Source: Lachnospiraceae bacterium (GTDB taxonomy: Bacteria; Bacillota; Clostridia; Lachnospirales; Lachnospiraceae). From it: a stretch of DNA of 64,000 nucleotides. Of this stretch, positions 7,636 through 16,241 are shown one piece after another (position 1 is the first letter of the stretch; each line of letters opens with the position of its first letter). The position numbers were made by a program, and so were the translations under genes. The notes beneath the pieces were generated by a model, which ran no database searches, was not told where the DNA came from, and saw only the letters and a list, made by a program, of their open reading frames with translations. The stretch covers positions 62,001 to 126,000 of the forward strand of contig JAAWEK010000008.1 in NCBI GenBank assembly GCA_022794265.1. Reading direction: 5' to 3'.

Positions 7636-9483
7636 ATGTGTGGTTTTGCGGGATTCTTTAATCCGTTTATGGATTTCAGAATGAATCAGACGGAAAATGA
7701 AAAGATTCTTAATGATATGTGCGCAGCTCTGTACCATCGGGGACCGGATGAAAACGGCAGTCTGCTTGCTAAAAATTATGGACTTGCACATACGAGACTG
7801 GCAATCATAGATTTGGAGAACGGAAGCCAGCCTATGTGTACCATTTGCGATGATAACAGATATTGTATTGTATATAACGGAGAACTGTATAATACTGCGG
7901 AATTAAGGAAGGAGCTGGAACAGAAGGGCAGAAAATTCCAGACTACATCGGATACGGAAGTTATTTTGATGGGATATATTGAGTACGGAATCGAAATTCT
8001 GAATAAACTGAATGGAATTTTTGCGTTTTGTATTGTGGATGAAAAGAAGGGAGAATGTTTTATTGCCAGAGACCAGGTGGGAGTTAAACCGTTGTATTAT
8101 TCGGTTTATGATGATATTCTGGTATTTGCGTCAGAACCCAAGGGTATTTTTGCATTTCCTTATATCCAGCCGGATATTGATACGGAGGGGCTGAATGAGG
8201 TACTGAGTCTGGGTCCGGCAAAAACCTATGGAAAAGGGGTTTTTAAGAATCTGCATGAAGTCCGGCCGGGATATTTTCTGCGCTATGGATATGAAGGTAT
8301 TCGGGAGCACCAGTATTGGGCAATCACGGCATATGAGCATGAGGAAAATTATGAAAAAACTGTGGAACATACCAGATTTCTTGTGACGGATGCCATTAAG
8401 CGGCAGATGGTATCCGACGTACCCATCGCTACATTTCTATCCGGAGGTGTGGACAGCAGCATTGTTTCGGCGGTCTGTGCAGCGGAATTAAAGAAACAGG
8501 GTAAAAAATTAGGTACCTTTTCCTTTGATTTTGTGGATAACAATAAATATTTCGTTGCCAATGCGTTCCAGCCTTCTCAGGACCGGCCGTTTGTGGATAT
8601 TATGGTGGATTATATTCAGTCGGAACACCGGTATCTGGAATGCAATAATGATGATTTATTTGAGAATCTGTTTCATTCCGTAGATGTGCGGGATATGCCT
8701 ACCATGGCAGACGTGGATTCTTCCATGCTTTACTTTTGTGGCAGGGTAAAGCCTTTTTATAAGGTGGTGTTAACTGGTGAATGTGCAGATGAAATTTTCG
8801 GAGGTTATCCGTGGTTTCACAAAGAGGAATGTTTTAAGGCTGATACATTTCCGTGGTCTATGGATATAACCGCAAGGCAGGCAGTGTTAAAAGACGAGAT
8901 AATTGCAGAACTTCATATGGAACAGTATATCCATGAAGCTTATGAGAATACTATACAGGAAACGCCGAAGCTTCCGGGAGAAGATGCCCATGAAGCAAGG
9001 CGCAGGGAAATTTCATATCTGAACATGAAGTGGTTTATGCAGACGTTGCTGGACCGGATGGACAGAACCAGTATGTATTCCGGTCTGGAAGCCAGAGTGC
9101 CTTTTGCGGATATCCGGATTATTAATTATATGTATAATGTGCCGTGGAGCATGAAGTGCAGAAATCAGGTGGAAAAGAGTCTGCTTCGGGAAGCTGCGGA
9201 AGGATTGCTGCCAAATGAAGTGTTGTACAGAAAGAAAAGTCCATATCCGAAAACCTATGACCCGGCATATGAAAAAAAGCTGGCGGCTGCATTAACCGAA
9301 GTGATTGAAGATACGTCTTCTCCGGTACTGCAACTGGTGGATAAAAAGAAAGTTCATGATTTCATTCATCAGAAGAAAGATTACGGACGTCCGTGGTACG
9401 GACAGTTAATGGCGGGACCTCAGATGCTGGCATATCTGCTGCAGATTAATTACTGGATGAAGAAATACCGGTTAAATCTATAA
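7636..9483 (+). CDS. asnB: Asparagine synthase (glutamine-hydrolysing)
   Basis: A 615-residue protein with an N-terminal Ntn glutaminase domain that begins MCGFAGFF, where Cys2 becomes the nucleophile after Met removal. HRGPDENG, the NGE segment near 81-83 and the SDTE region (105-108) belong to the same domain. The synthetase domain has the PPi loop SGGVDSS (269-275). The enzyme makes asparagine from aspartate, glutamine and ATP. Full-length and intact. The gene is monocistronic, with an intrinsic terminator after it. GGGAG precedes the start. Confidence 0.93.
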   Translation: MCGFAGFFNPFMDFRMNQTENEKILNDMCAALYHRGPDENGSLLAKNYGLAHTRLAIIDLENGSQPMCTICDDNRYCIVYNGELYNTAELRKELEQKGRKFQTTSDTEVILMGYIEYGIEILNKLNGIFAFCIVDEKKGECFIARDQVGVKPLYYSVYDDILVFASEPKGIFAFPYIQPDIDTEGLNEVLSLGPAKTYGKGVFKNLHEVRPGYFLRYGYEGIREHQYWAITAYEHEENYEKTVEHTRFLVTDAIKRQMVSDVPIATFLSGGVDSSIVSAVCAAELKKQGKKLGTFSFDFVDNNKYFVANAFQPSQDRPFVDIMVDYIQSEHRYLECNNDDLFENLFHSVDVRDMPTMADVDSSMLYFCGRVKPFYKVVLTGECADEIFGGYPWFHKEECFKADTFPWSMDITARQAVLKDEIIAELHMEQYIHEAYENTIQETPKLPGEDAHEARRREISYLNMKWFMQTLLDRMDRTSMYSGLEARVPFADIRIINYMYNVPWSMKCRNQVEKSLLREAAEGLLPNEVLYRKKSPYPKTYDPAYEKKLAAALTEVIEDTSSPVLQLVDKKKVHDFIHQKKDYGRPWYGQLMAGPQMLAYLLQINYWMKKYRLNL

Positions 9484-9494
9484 TAGATTCTGGG

Positions 9495-9548
9495 AAAAAC
9501 AGGTGATTGCGGAACATGGGCCGGCAATCACCTGCTTTTAGTTTTATA
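9495..9548. terminator. Bidirectional terminator between asnB and dpaB
   Basis: CAGGTGATTGC (9500-9510) pairs perfectly with GCAATCACCTG (9534-9544). TTTT follows on the plus side, and five A residues precede it, giving a T run on the minus strand. It serves the two converging genes. Confidence 0.8.
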
Positions 9549-9555
9549 AGATTAC

Positions 9556-10143
9556 TTAGAACGGCGAGCGGAGAATCGGCTGAATCTGTTTTCCGTCCAG
9601 AGCTGATTCCAGTGTTGGAATAATCAGGTCGGTATGGGCAATCAGGGAATTGGGTTTCAATTTGCAGTCGTCCTGTCCGAACGGGACGAAATACAGGTTT
9701 TTTATATTCATCAGGGAACCGATATTTTTAAAATTCATTCCCAGTGCATCGTTGGTTGAAAGGGAGATTACCACTGGAAGCTGGTTTCTTAAATGACCTT
9801 TTGTGGCCATTAATACAGGGGTATCGGTTATACCGTTTACCAGTTTTCCCATGGTATTTCCGGTGCATGGTGCGATAACCAGAATATCCAGGATTTTTTT
9901 AGGGCCGAATTTTTCGGCTTCTGCAATAGTATGGATAGATTTATTTTTTGTGATGCTTTCTATGGCATTTACAAATTCCTCTGCTTTTCCGAAACGGGTA
10001 TCTAAGGAATAGGCATTAAATGAGAAAATAGGAATGACGTTTACGTCTTCTTCCATCAAATGCATAAGTTCACCTTTTATTTTAGCGAAAGTACAAAAGG
10101 AACCGGTAATTGCAAAACCGATTGTTTTACCAGATAAATTCAT
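9556..10143 (-). CDS. dpaB: Dipicolinate synthase subunit B
   Basis: A 195-residue flavoprotein-fold protein that matches DpaB/SpoVFB: the N-terminal GFAITGSFCTF and the central IAPCTGNTMGKLVNGITDTPVLMATKGHLRN are characteristic. With DpaA it converts dihydroxytetrahydrodipicolinate to dipicolinic acid in the mother cell, for loading into spores. It lies 23 bp downstream of dpaA in the same direction, and AGAGG precedes the ATG. A minus-strand terminator follows. The SpoVA genes that import the product into the spore are elsewhere in this window. Confidence 0.92.
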   Translation of the reverse strand: MNLSGKTIGFAITGSFCTFAKIKGELMHLMEEDVNVIPIFSFNAYSLDTRFGKAEEFVNAIESITKNKSIHTIAEAEKFGPKKILDILVIAPCTGNTMGKLVNGITDTPVLMATKGHLRNQLPVVISLSTNDALGMNFKNIGSLMNIKNLYFVPFGQDDCKLKPNSLIAHTDLIIPTLESALDGKQIQPILRSPF

Positions 10144-10166
10144 ACATCCTCTTTTCCGCCATAAGG

Positions 10167-10988
10167 CTATACAATTGAATTATATATGATTTTCGCCGAG
10201 GTTTTCGGAGAATATTTTCCCGGAAGACCAAGGCAGAGACGGGCATTGATGCCTAGGGATTTACAAGCGTCAAAATCAGTTCCGCCGGGTTTGGAAGCAA
10301 TATCTATGATGGTGGTATCTTTGCTGGCATTGTTTAATATATTTTCCGTTAGTACCAGAGAAGGGATTGTATTAAAGATGAAATCAAAACCGCTTACTTT
10401 TTCTGAAAGCTGATGGAAATTCATATAGTAATGCCCTGATTCATAGGCAAGGAGCTGCTGTGATTTCTTTCTGGCACAGACAGTTACGTTTGCATTCAGG
10501 CTTCTTAGCCGGTTGGCAATGGCAGAACCGCATTTTCCATATCCGAGTACGAGACAGCGGCTGGCATGGATATTAATGTCGCTGTGGGATATGGCTTCTG
10601 CAATGGCGCCTTCTGCAGTGGCGATTGAATTATTGAGTTCGAATGTGTCATCATCCATAAAATCAATAAAAGCCACGCCTTTCTCCTGGCATTTATTTCG
10701 GAACGCTTCATTAAAACATCCGCCGTAAAGGATATGATGGGAGTTTAACAGGGAAAGCAGTTCGCTGATGCTGATGTCGCCTGTGTTTGAAAATATAGTT
10801 CGTCTATCCTTTGAAAATGGAATAGGAAGAATAAGAATATCGGAATGGTCGATTCGTTCTTTTAACGACGAATCGTCCGGCATTCCGCTGACTCCAAAAG
10901 TATTGATATGATAGCCGTTATTTTCAAATTCAGCAGCCAGGTAGCGCTGTCTTAAATCGCCGCCGATTATACAGTAACGAAGGTTCAT
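10167..10988 (-). CDS. dpaA: Dipicolinate synthase subunit A
   Basis: A dehydrogenase-like protein of 273 residues from this start. The N-terminus LRYCIIGGDLRQRYL matches SpoVFA. A central Rossmann motif VLGYGKCGSAIANRL binds the nucleotide, and SKPGGTDFDACKSLGI and LCLGLPGKYSPKTSA are C-terminal family signatures. The frame extends to 11078, but a sigma-K-like promoter lies at 11042-11068, so upstream Met codons cannot be used. ATG 10988 or TTG 11000 (with GGGAG ten bases away) is the real start. It is co-transcribed with dpaB. Confidence 0.9.
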   Translation of the reverse strand: MNLRYCIIGGDLRQRYLAAEFENNGYHINTFGVSGMPDDSSLKERIDHSDILILPIPFSKDRRTIFSNTGDISISELLSLLNSHHILYGGCFNEAFRNKCQEKGVAFIDFMDDDTFELNNSIATAEGAIAEAISHSDINIHASRCLVLGYGKCGSAIANRLRSLNANVTVCARKKSQQLLAYESGHYYMNFHQLSEKVSGFDFIFNTIPSLVLTENILNNASKDTTIIDIASKPGGTDFDACKSLGINARLCLGLPGKYSPKTSAKIIYNSIV

Positions 10989-11041
10989 CTTATCTTTCAA
11001 GATAACTTCACTCCCATCAGAAACTAAATCATTTACCATAA

Positions 11042-11068
11042 TAATATATGAATGGGAAAAGAGTTGGT
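11042..11068 (-). promoter_or_regulatory. Candidate sigma-K promoter of dpaAB
   Basis: On the minus strand CATATATTA (11050-11042) fits the mother-cell -10 pattern CATAnnnTA. An AC dinucleotide (11068-11067) lies exactly 16 bases upstream, as in sigma-K promoters. In Bacillus subtilis this operon is sigma-K dependent, so the match is biologically sensible. Confidence 0.6.
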
Positions 11069-11070
11069 GC

Positions 11071-11099
11071 TTGAACAATATATAAAATTAGAATATAAT
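11071..11099 (+). promoter_or_regulatory. Promoter of the small unknown gene at 11131
   Basis: TTGAAC (11071-11076) and TATAAT (11094-11099) are spaced by 17 bp. The -10 box overlaps the ATG at 11098, which rules that ATG out as a start. The promoter faces away from, and nearly abuts, the dpaA promoter. Confidence 0.7.
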
Positions 11100-11130
11100 G
11101 AAGAAAATCAAAAGAGACCGGAGTGAGACT

Positions 11131-11463
11131 GTGACTTATTTAATTATATATGATGCTGTTCGGAAGAAAGCGGCAACTACGCCGCCGAATATTTTCATTG
11201 GAAATGTGGAAATGGCGGCAGGAATTGGAATTGTTATGCATGAGGCAGGAATGGAATTTGATATTTACGGTATAACGGAGCCGGAAATGATAAAAGTGCG
11301 TTTTGAGGAGTATTTGAAGAATATGGATTTGGATAAACTTTCGGAAGAATGCAGGATTATTGCTGAACTGATAGAGCATTATCAGGTGAAACGAATGGTA
11401 AATGAAAAGTTGAGAAATTTGCTGGATTTATGCCAGATGAAACAGGAAGATATGGAAGATTAG
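11131..11463 (+). CDS. Small protein of unknown function (110 residues)
   Basis: I do not recognise this protein. GTG at 11131 is preferred over the in-frame ATG at 11098, because GGAG lies seven bases before it and the ATG is inside the promoter. The first half contains strand-like segments (TYLIIYDAV, GIGIVMHEAGMEFDIYGI). The second half is charged and helical (EMIKVRFEEYLKNMDLDKLSEE...LIEHYQVKRMVNEKL). No signal peptide or membrane helix is visible, so it is probably cytoplasmic. It is divergent from dpaA, has its own promoter and is followed by a very strong terminator. Confidence 0.6.
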   Translation: MTYLIIYDAVRKKAATTPPNIFIGNVEMAAGIGIVMHEAGMEFDIYGITEPEMIKVRFEEYLKNMDLDKLSEECRIIAELIEHYQVKRMVNEKLRNLLDLCQMKQEDMED

Positions 11464-11468
11464 AATGA

Positions 11469-11515
11469 AGCTGTCACTTCACGAATTTTCATTCGTGAAG
11501 TGACAGCTCTTTTTT
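11469..11515 (+). terminator. Strong intrinsic terminator (17-bp perfect stem)
   Basis: Positions 11469-11485 pair perfectly with 11492-11508 around a six-base loop, and a T run follows at 11510-11515. It ends the small gene and lies between converging genes. Confidence 0.9.
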
Positions 11516-11537
11516 ATTCAATATAGATATTTAATTA

Positions 11538-12902
11538 TTAACGTTCATTTAACGGAACATAATCAATATGTTTTGCGACACTCTTGTATGCCGGACGAAT
11601 AATTTTACCAACATTGATTAACTCTTCGATACGGTGGGCGCTCCAGCCGGAAATACGCGCAATGGCAAAGATTGGAGTATACAGTTCCAATGGAAGACCC
11701 AGCATCCGGTATACAAAACCGCTGTAAAAATCGATATTGGCGCTGACGCCTTTATAGATTTTACGCTCCTGGGCGATGACTTCCGGCGCCAGTCGTTCTA
11801 CCATGGAATAGAGTTTGAATTCTTTATCCAGTCCTTTTTCGGCAGAAAGCTTTTCAACGTATCGTTTCAGGACCCTGGCACGAGGGTCGGATATGGAATA
11901 AACTGCATGACCCATACCATAAATCAGTCCGGCTTTGTCAAAGGCTTTTTTATTCAGTAAATCGGACAGGTATTGTCTGATTTCTTCTTCGTCGTTCCAG
12001 TCTTTAATCTGGACCATCATATCATCAAACATCTGAATTACTTTTAAGTTGGCTCCGCCGTGTTTTGGCCCTTTCAGAGAACCAAGGGAAGCAGCAATGG
12101 TAGAATATGTATCGGTGCCGGAGGAAGAAACCACATGGGTAGTAAACGTGGAATTATTTCCACCGCCATGGTCGGCATGGAGTACCAGTGCAATATCCAG
12201 AATTCTTGCCTCTAATTCCGTATATTTGCTGTCCGGCCGTAATAGATGCAGAATATTTTCGGCAGTGGACAGTTCCGGATTCGGCGAGTGTATAAACAGG
12301 CTCTGTCCGTCGTGATAGTGCTTATATGCCTGATATCCGTATACGGATAACTGTGGAAATAATGCGATTAACTGCAGACATTGTCTGAGTACGTTTGGTA
12401 TCGACACATCATCTGCTGTCTCGTCATAGGAATACAGGGTTAAAACGCTTCTTGCCAGTGTGTTCATCATATCCTGACTTGGCGCTTTCATAATAATATC
12501 CCGAACGAAACTGGTAGGAAGGGAACGATAGTGTCCCAGTAATGAGATGAAATTCTTAAGTTCTTCCAGTGTGGGAAGCTTGCCGAATAATAAGAGATAA
12601 GTGGTTTCTTCAAAGCCAAACCGTTTGTCAGCTACAAAACCGTTTACAAGTTCTTCAACATCGATTCCGCGGTAAAAAAGTTTTCCTTCACAAGGTATCA
12701 TTTCGTTATCTACGGTTATATAAGAGCGTACTTCCGCAATTTCCGTAAGACCGGTCAGAACTCCTTTACCATTTATATCACGAAGACCACGCTTAACCTC
12801 GTATTTTCCGTAAAGTGTTGGGTCAATAGAACTGTTTTCTACACATAATTGTGAAAGAGCAGTAATTTCAGGTGTAATTTTTGAGTAGTTGTTTTCTGTC
12901 AA
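11538..12902 (-). CDS. gltA: Citrate synthase
   Basis: A 454-residue citrate synthase. The catalytic histidines lie in HADHGGGNNS, GPKHGGAN and GMGHAVY, and the catalytic Asp in NIDFYSG. The protein has an extra N-terminal segment of about 60 residues before the core, so it is longer than the usual 370-430 residues. It condenses oxaloacetate and acetyl-CoA, probably to feed glutamate synthesis. The start is TTG at 12902 with AGGGGG at proper spacing; I see no better ATG. It is monocistronic, with three operator-like repeats upstream. Confidence 0.9.
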   Translation of the reverse strand: MTENNYSKITPEITALSQLCVENSSIDPTLYGKYEVKRGLRDINGKGVLTGLTEIAEVRSYITVDNEMIPCEGKLFYRGIDVEELVNGFVADKRFGFEETTYLLLFGKLPTLEELKNFISLLGHYRSLPTSFVRDIIMKAPSQDMMNTLARSVLTLYSYDETADDVSIPNVLRQCLQLIALFPQLSVYGYQAYKHYHDGQSLFIHSPNPELSTAENILHLLRPDSKYTELEARILDIALVLHADHGGGNNSTFTTHVVSSSGTDTYSTIAASLGSLKGPKHGGANLKVIQMFDDMMVQIKDWNDEEEIRQYLSDLLNKKAFDKAGLIYGMGHAVYSISDPRARVLKRYVEKLSAEKGLDKEFKLYSMVERLAPEVIAQERKIYKGVSANIDFYSGFVYRMLGLPLELYTPIFAIARISGWSAHRIEELINVGKIIRPAYKSVAKHIDYVPLNER

Positions 12903-12935
12903 TGGAAAACCCCCTTCGCTATAGATATAAAATCA

Positions 12936-13033
12936 GATTTCATTTTATCATAAAATGAAATCCGGTTTTTATATACAGATTTGATTTTACCATAAAATGA
13001 AATCGATAATAACACATACATTTTACCATAAAA
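12936..13033 (-). promoter_or_regulatory. Three operator-like palindromic repeats upstream of citrate synthase
   Basis: The core ATTTTAyCATAAAA occurs three times, starting at 12942, 12984 and 13020. The first copy sits in a perfect 13-1-13 inverted repeat (12936-12962). The second shares the same 13-base right arm (12992-13004). The third is degenerate. On the minus strand each copy also contains a TGnTAAAAT extended -10-like element, so promoter and operator may coincide. The regulator is unknown. Confidence 0.6.
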
Positions 13034-13172
13034 ACGCTTTTGGAACAATAGAATTATTTTAAAATAATATTAATAATGTATTGAATAATAGATATTTATA
13101 TTGCGATGTGATAAAATCAGATTAAGAATAATTTGAAATAAAGATGAAGAAAGGAAGTACCCGGAGTGTTCC

Positions 13173-14480
13173 GTGGATAAAGGCAGACCAATGGATTTAT
13201 TTGAATATATGAGAGAGAAAAACAGTGACAATACATCTCCGCTGGCTGCCCGGTTAAGACCGGAGCGGCTGGAAGATGTAGTGGGTCAGAAACATATTAT
13301 TGGAGAAAATACCTTACTGTACAGGGCAATAAAAGCGGATAAATTAAGTTCTGTGATTTTTTACGGACCGCCGGGAACTGGAAAAACCACCATTGCCAAG
13401 GTGATTGCCAATACCACTAATGCAGATTTCAAACAGATTAATGCAACATCGGCCGGCAAGAAAGATATGGAAGAGGTGGTTAACAGGGCGAAAGATAATT
13501 TGGGAATGTATGGAAAAAAGACGATTTTGTTTGTGGATGAAATTCACCGGTTTAATAAGGGGCAGCAGGATTATCTTCTGCCCTTTGTGGAAGATGGCAC
13601 GGTAATATTAATTGGTGCTACAACAGAGAATCCGTTTTTTGAGGTAAATAGTGCGCTTATTTCCCGCTCTACGATATTTGAATTGAAGGAATTATCAAAA
13701 GAGGATGTCAGAACGCTTCTGATAAGGGCAATTCAGGATGAATATAAGGGAATGGGGGCATATTCGGCCGAAATAGAAGAAGAAGCTTTGGAGTTTCTGA
13801 CTGATGCTGCCGGAGGTGATGCAAGAACCGCATTGAATGCTTTGGAACTGGCGGTACTGACTACACAGCGTTCTGCGGACGGAAAAATTCACATTACCAA
13901 TGAAGTGGCACAGGAATGTATTCAAAAAAGAAACCTGCGTTATGACAAAAACGGAGATAACCATTATGATACCATATCTGCGTTTATTAAGAGCATGCGC
14001 GGTTCGGACCCGGATGCTGCCATATATTATCTGGCCAGAATGCTGGAGGCAGGCGAAAGCGTAACATTTATTGCAAGGCGTATTATGATTTGTGCGGCAG
14101 AAGATGTGGGTCTGGCGGACCCAAATGCTTTGACTGTGGCTGCTTCTGCCGCTCAGGCCGCCCACCAGCTGGGTATGCCGGAGGCCAGGATACCGTTGGC
14201 AGAAGCGGCGCTTTATATCGCACGGGCGCCGAAAGACAATTCGGCCCATGATGCCATAAATATGGCAATGGAATTTGTAAGAACCCATCCGCCATATCAG
14301 GTGCCGCCATATTTGAAAGACAGTCATTATAAAGGCGCAGCAAAACTGGGGCGCGGAACGGGGTATAAATATCCCCATGATTATGAAGGTCATTATGTGG
14401 AACAACAGTATCTGCCGGATGAAATCAAGGGTTATAAATTTTTTGCGGAAAAGAAAGATATACATGGACATCAGAAATAA
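13173..14480 (+). CDS. rarA: Replication-associated recombination protein A (AAA+ ATPase)
   Basis: A 435-residue AAA+ protein of the RarA/MgsA/WRNIP1 family. Walker A GPPGTGKT (65-72), Walker B with DEIH (122-125), the sensor TTEN and the arginine-finger region follow in order. The C-terminal MgsA tetramerisation domain includes HPPYQVPPYLKD and the GYKYPHDY motif. It acts at stalled replication forks and binds SSB in the family. The start is GTG with GGAG six bases upstream. The acyltransferase gene follows after 38 bp. Confidence 0.93.
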   Translation: MDKGRPMDLFEYMREKNSDNTSPLAARLRPERLEDVVGQKHIIGENTLLYRAIKADKLSSVIFYGPPGTGKTTIAKVIANTTNADFKQINATSAGKKDMEEVVNRAKDNLGMYGKKTILFVDEIHRFNKGQQDYLLPFVEDGTVILIGATTENPFFEVNSALISRSTIFELKELSKEDVRTLLIRAIQDEYKGMGAYSAEIEEEALEFLTDAAGGDARTALNALELAVLTTQRSADGKIHITNEVAQECIQKRNLRYDKNGDNHYDTISAFIKSMRGSDPDAAIYYLARMLEAGESVTFIARRIMICAAEDVGLADPNALTVAASAAQAAHQLGMPEARIPLAEAALYIARAPKDNSAHDAINMAMEFVRTHPPYQVPPYLKDSHYKGAAKLGRGTGYKYPHDYEGHYVEQQYLPDEIKGYKFFAEKKDIHGHQK

Positions 14481-14518
14481 ACTAACATAAAAAATAAACA
14501 GTAAGAAGGAGAATGAGG

Positions 14519-15592
14519 ATGCGGAAATATTACATGGATAATTTAAGATGGTTTGCTATTCTGTTATTGTTTCCGTTTCATGCTGCACAGATTTGGAGCG
14601 GAGGCGAATACAGCGGATTCTATATATGGTCACATACAAATACCCTTCTCTTTGTGTTTTCAACAGCAGTTTATCCATGGTATATGACCTTTTTGTTTGT
14701 TCTTGCAGGTATAAGCTGTAAATATGCGCTTCAAAAAAGGACAAACAGACAATTTATTGCGGAGCGGACCAAAAAACTGCTTATTCCATTTATTTTCGGA
14801 CTGCTGGTACTGGTTCCTGTAATGACTTATATCGCGGAACTGTTTTTTAACGGATATACTGGAACTTATTTGCAGCAGTACAGGTTATTTTTTACAAAAG
14901 AAACCGATTTAACAGGATATCACGGTGGCTTTACTCCGGCACACCTTTGGTTTTTACTTTATTTGTTTATTATATCTTTGGCAGCACTTTTCATCATTCA
15001 TTTGCAAAAGAAGTGTTTACCCAGGTTACGAGTTGGCAGTTTTCCATATTTCGTTATTATTTTGTTGTTTCTTCCGGAGTGGCTGTTTACATATATTTTA
15101 AATATAAGCGGGAAGAGCCTGGGGCAGTTTATGATTTTGTTTTTGTTTGGATACTATATTCTTTCGGAGGAACATATTTTGCAGACGGTGAAAAACCATC
15201 GGCTGGCAAGTCTGGCAATCTGCATTTTATCAGGCAGTTTATACACCTGGCTTTACTGTTTTGAAAATATCCGAAGTATATGGATGACCGGCCTTTATAT
15301 CTTTTTCGGCTGGATGGGGATTATTGCTTTGCTGGGCATAGGGCAGTCAAAGCTGGATTTTCAAAATTCCCTCAGCAATTATTTAACCAGTGCCTCTTTT
15401 GTTATTTACATTCTTCATATGCCAATTCTGGTGGTGGTAGGATTTTTTGTTTTGAAATTGCCTGTTAATGTATTAGGTCAATTTTCGCTGATTATATTGA
15501 TTTCACTTATTATTACATTTTTAGTATATGAGATCATAAAAAAAGTTCCTGTCTTACGGTTTTTTCTTGGAATATCCAGGCATTACCCCTGA
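14519..15592 (+). CDS. Acyltransferase 3 family integral membrane protein
   Basis: A 357-residue membrane protein with about ten hydrophobic helices. The opening YYMDNLRWFAILLLFPFHAAQIW is the family's N-terminal signature, in which a His on helix 1 is catalytic. RTKKLLIPFIFG and HLWFLLYLF are further family motifs. Members acylate sugars, peptidoglycan or lipids using acyl-CoA from the cytoplasm. ATG 14513 is too close to GGAG (14508-14511), so ATG 14519 is chosen. It may be co-transcribed with rarA and ogt. The substrate is unknown. Confidence 0.85.
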   Translation: MRKYYMDNLRWFAILLLFPFHAAQIWSGGEYSGFYIWSHTNTLLFVFSTAVYPWYMTFLFVLAGISCKYALQKRTNRQFIAERTKKLLIPFIFGLLVLVPVMTYIAELFFNGYTGTYLQQYRLFFTKETDLTGYHGGFTPAHLWFLLYLFIISLAALFIIHLQKKCLPRLRVGSFPYFVIILLFLPEWLFTYILNISGKSLGQFMILFLFGYYILSEEHILQTVKNHRLASLAICILSGSLYTWLYCFENIRSIWMTGLYIFFGWMGIIALLGIGQSKLDFQNSLSNYLTSASFVIYILHMPILVVVGFFVLKLPVNVLGQFSLIILISLIITFLVYEIIKKVPVLRFFLGISRHYP

Positions 15593-15610
15593 CAGATAAC
15601 GGAGGTATTC

Positions 15611-16117
15611 ATGGATTACATTCACTATTTTAAATCGCCGCTGGGGGGAATAACCCTTGCAAGCAACGGTACAGCGCTGACCGGTTTATGGTTTGACGGT
15701 CAGAAATATTTTGGAGATACTCTTTCCGAAAATTATGAACAAAAGGAGCTGCCTGTTTTTGAACAGGCAGTTCACTGGCTCACTGTTTATTTCAGCGGAA
15801 AAGAACCGGATTTCACTCCGGAATTATCTTTAAACACCACGCCTTTTCGAAAAGCTGTGTGGGAAATTCTTCTGACGATACCATATGGTCAAACGATGAC
15901 TTATGGAGAAATTGCGGTAAAAATCGCAAAACAAAAAGGACTTTCCGGAATGTCAGCCCAGGCTGTCGGCGGCGCTGTGGGACACAATCCTGTTTCACTG
16001 ATAATTCCGTGTCACCGGGTAGTCGGCGCAAACGGAAGTCTGACGGGCTATGCCGGAGGCATTGAGTTGAAAGAAAAGCTGCTTTTAATGGAAAAACAGA
16101 TACACAGGCTTTTTTAA
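15611..16117 (+). CDS. ogt: Methylated-DNA-[protein]-cysteine S-methyltransferase
   Basis: A 168-residue suicide DNA repair protein that transfers the O6-alkyl group of guanine to its own cysteine. The active-site motif PCHRV is at 133-137 with acceptor C134. The upstream helix-turn-helix (TPFRKAVWEILLTIPYGQTMTYGEIA) and the downstream GGIELKEKLLLME are typical. Length fits the Ogt/AdaB type. GGAGG precedes the ATG, 18 bp after the acyltransferase stop. Confidence 0.95.
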   Translation: MDYIHYFKSPLGGITLASNGTALTGLWFDGQKYFGDTLSENYEQKELPVFEQAVHWLTVYFSGKEPDFTPELSLNTTPFRKAVWEILLTIPYGQTMTYGEIAVKIAKQKGLSGMSAQAVGGAVGHNPVSLIIPCHRVVGANGSLTGYAGGIELKEKLLLMEKQIHRLF

Positions 16118-16164
16118 ACTAACGAAAGGAACAGTATTATAAGACCTGCAAGTCTATCCCCGCC

Positions 16165-16193
16165 TTGTACATTTTAGTGAAATATGATACAAT
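16165..16193 (+). promoter_or_regulatory. Promoter of the 16.2-24.3 kb operon
   Basis: TTGTAC (16165-16170) and TACAAT (16188-16193) are spaced by 17 bp, with a TG (16185-16186) that makes an extended -10. It lies 48 bp before the first gene. No other promoter is visible between the operon's genes. Confidence 0.65.
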
Positions 16194-16241
16194 AAATGAC
16201 AGAAGATTATGTACATATGTGAAATGAAATGAGGTATACCG

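Noticed and set aside
13695..14471. 258-codon minus-strand frame inside rarA
   Set aside because: rarA is a clear family member on the plus strand, and the antisense frame has no recognisable motif or start signal.
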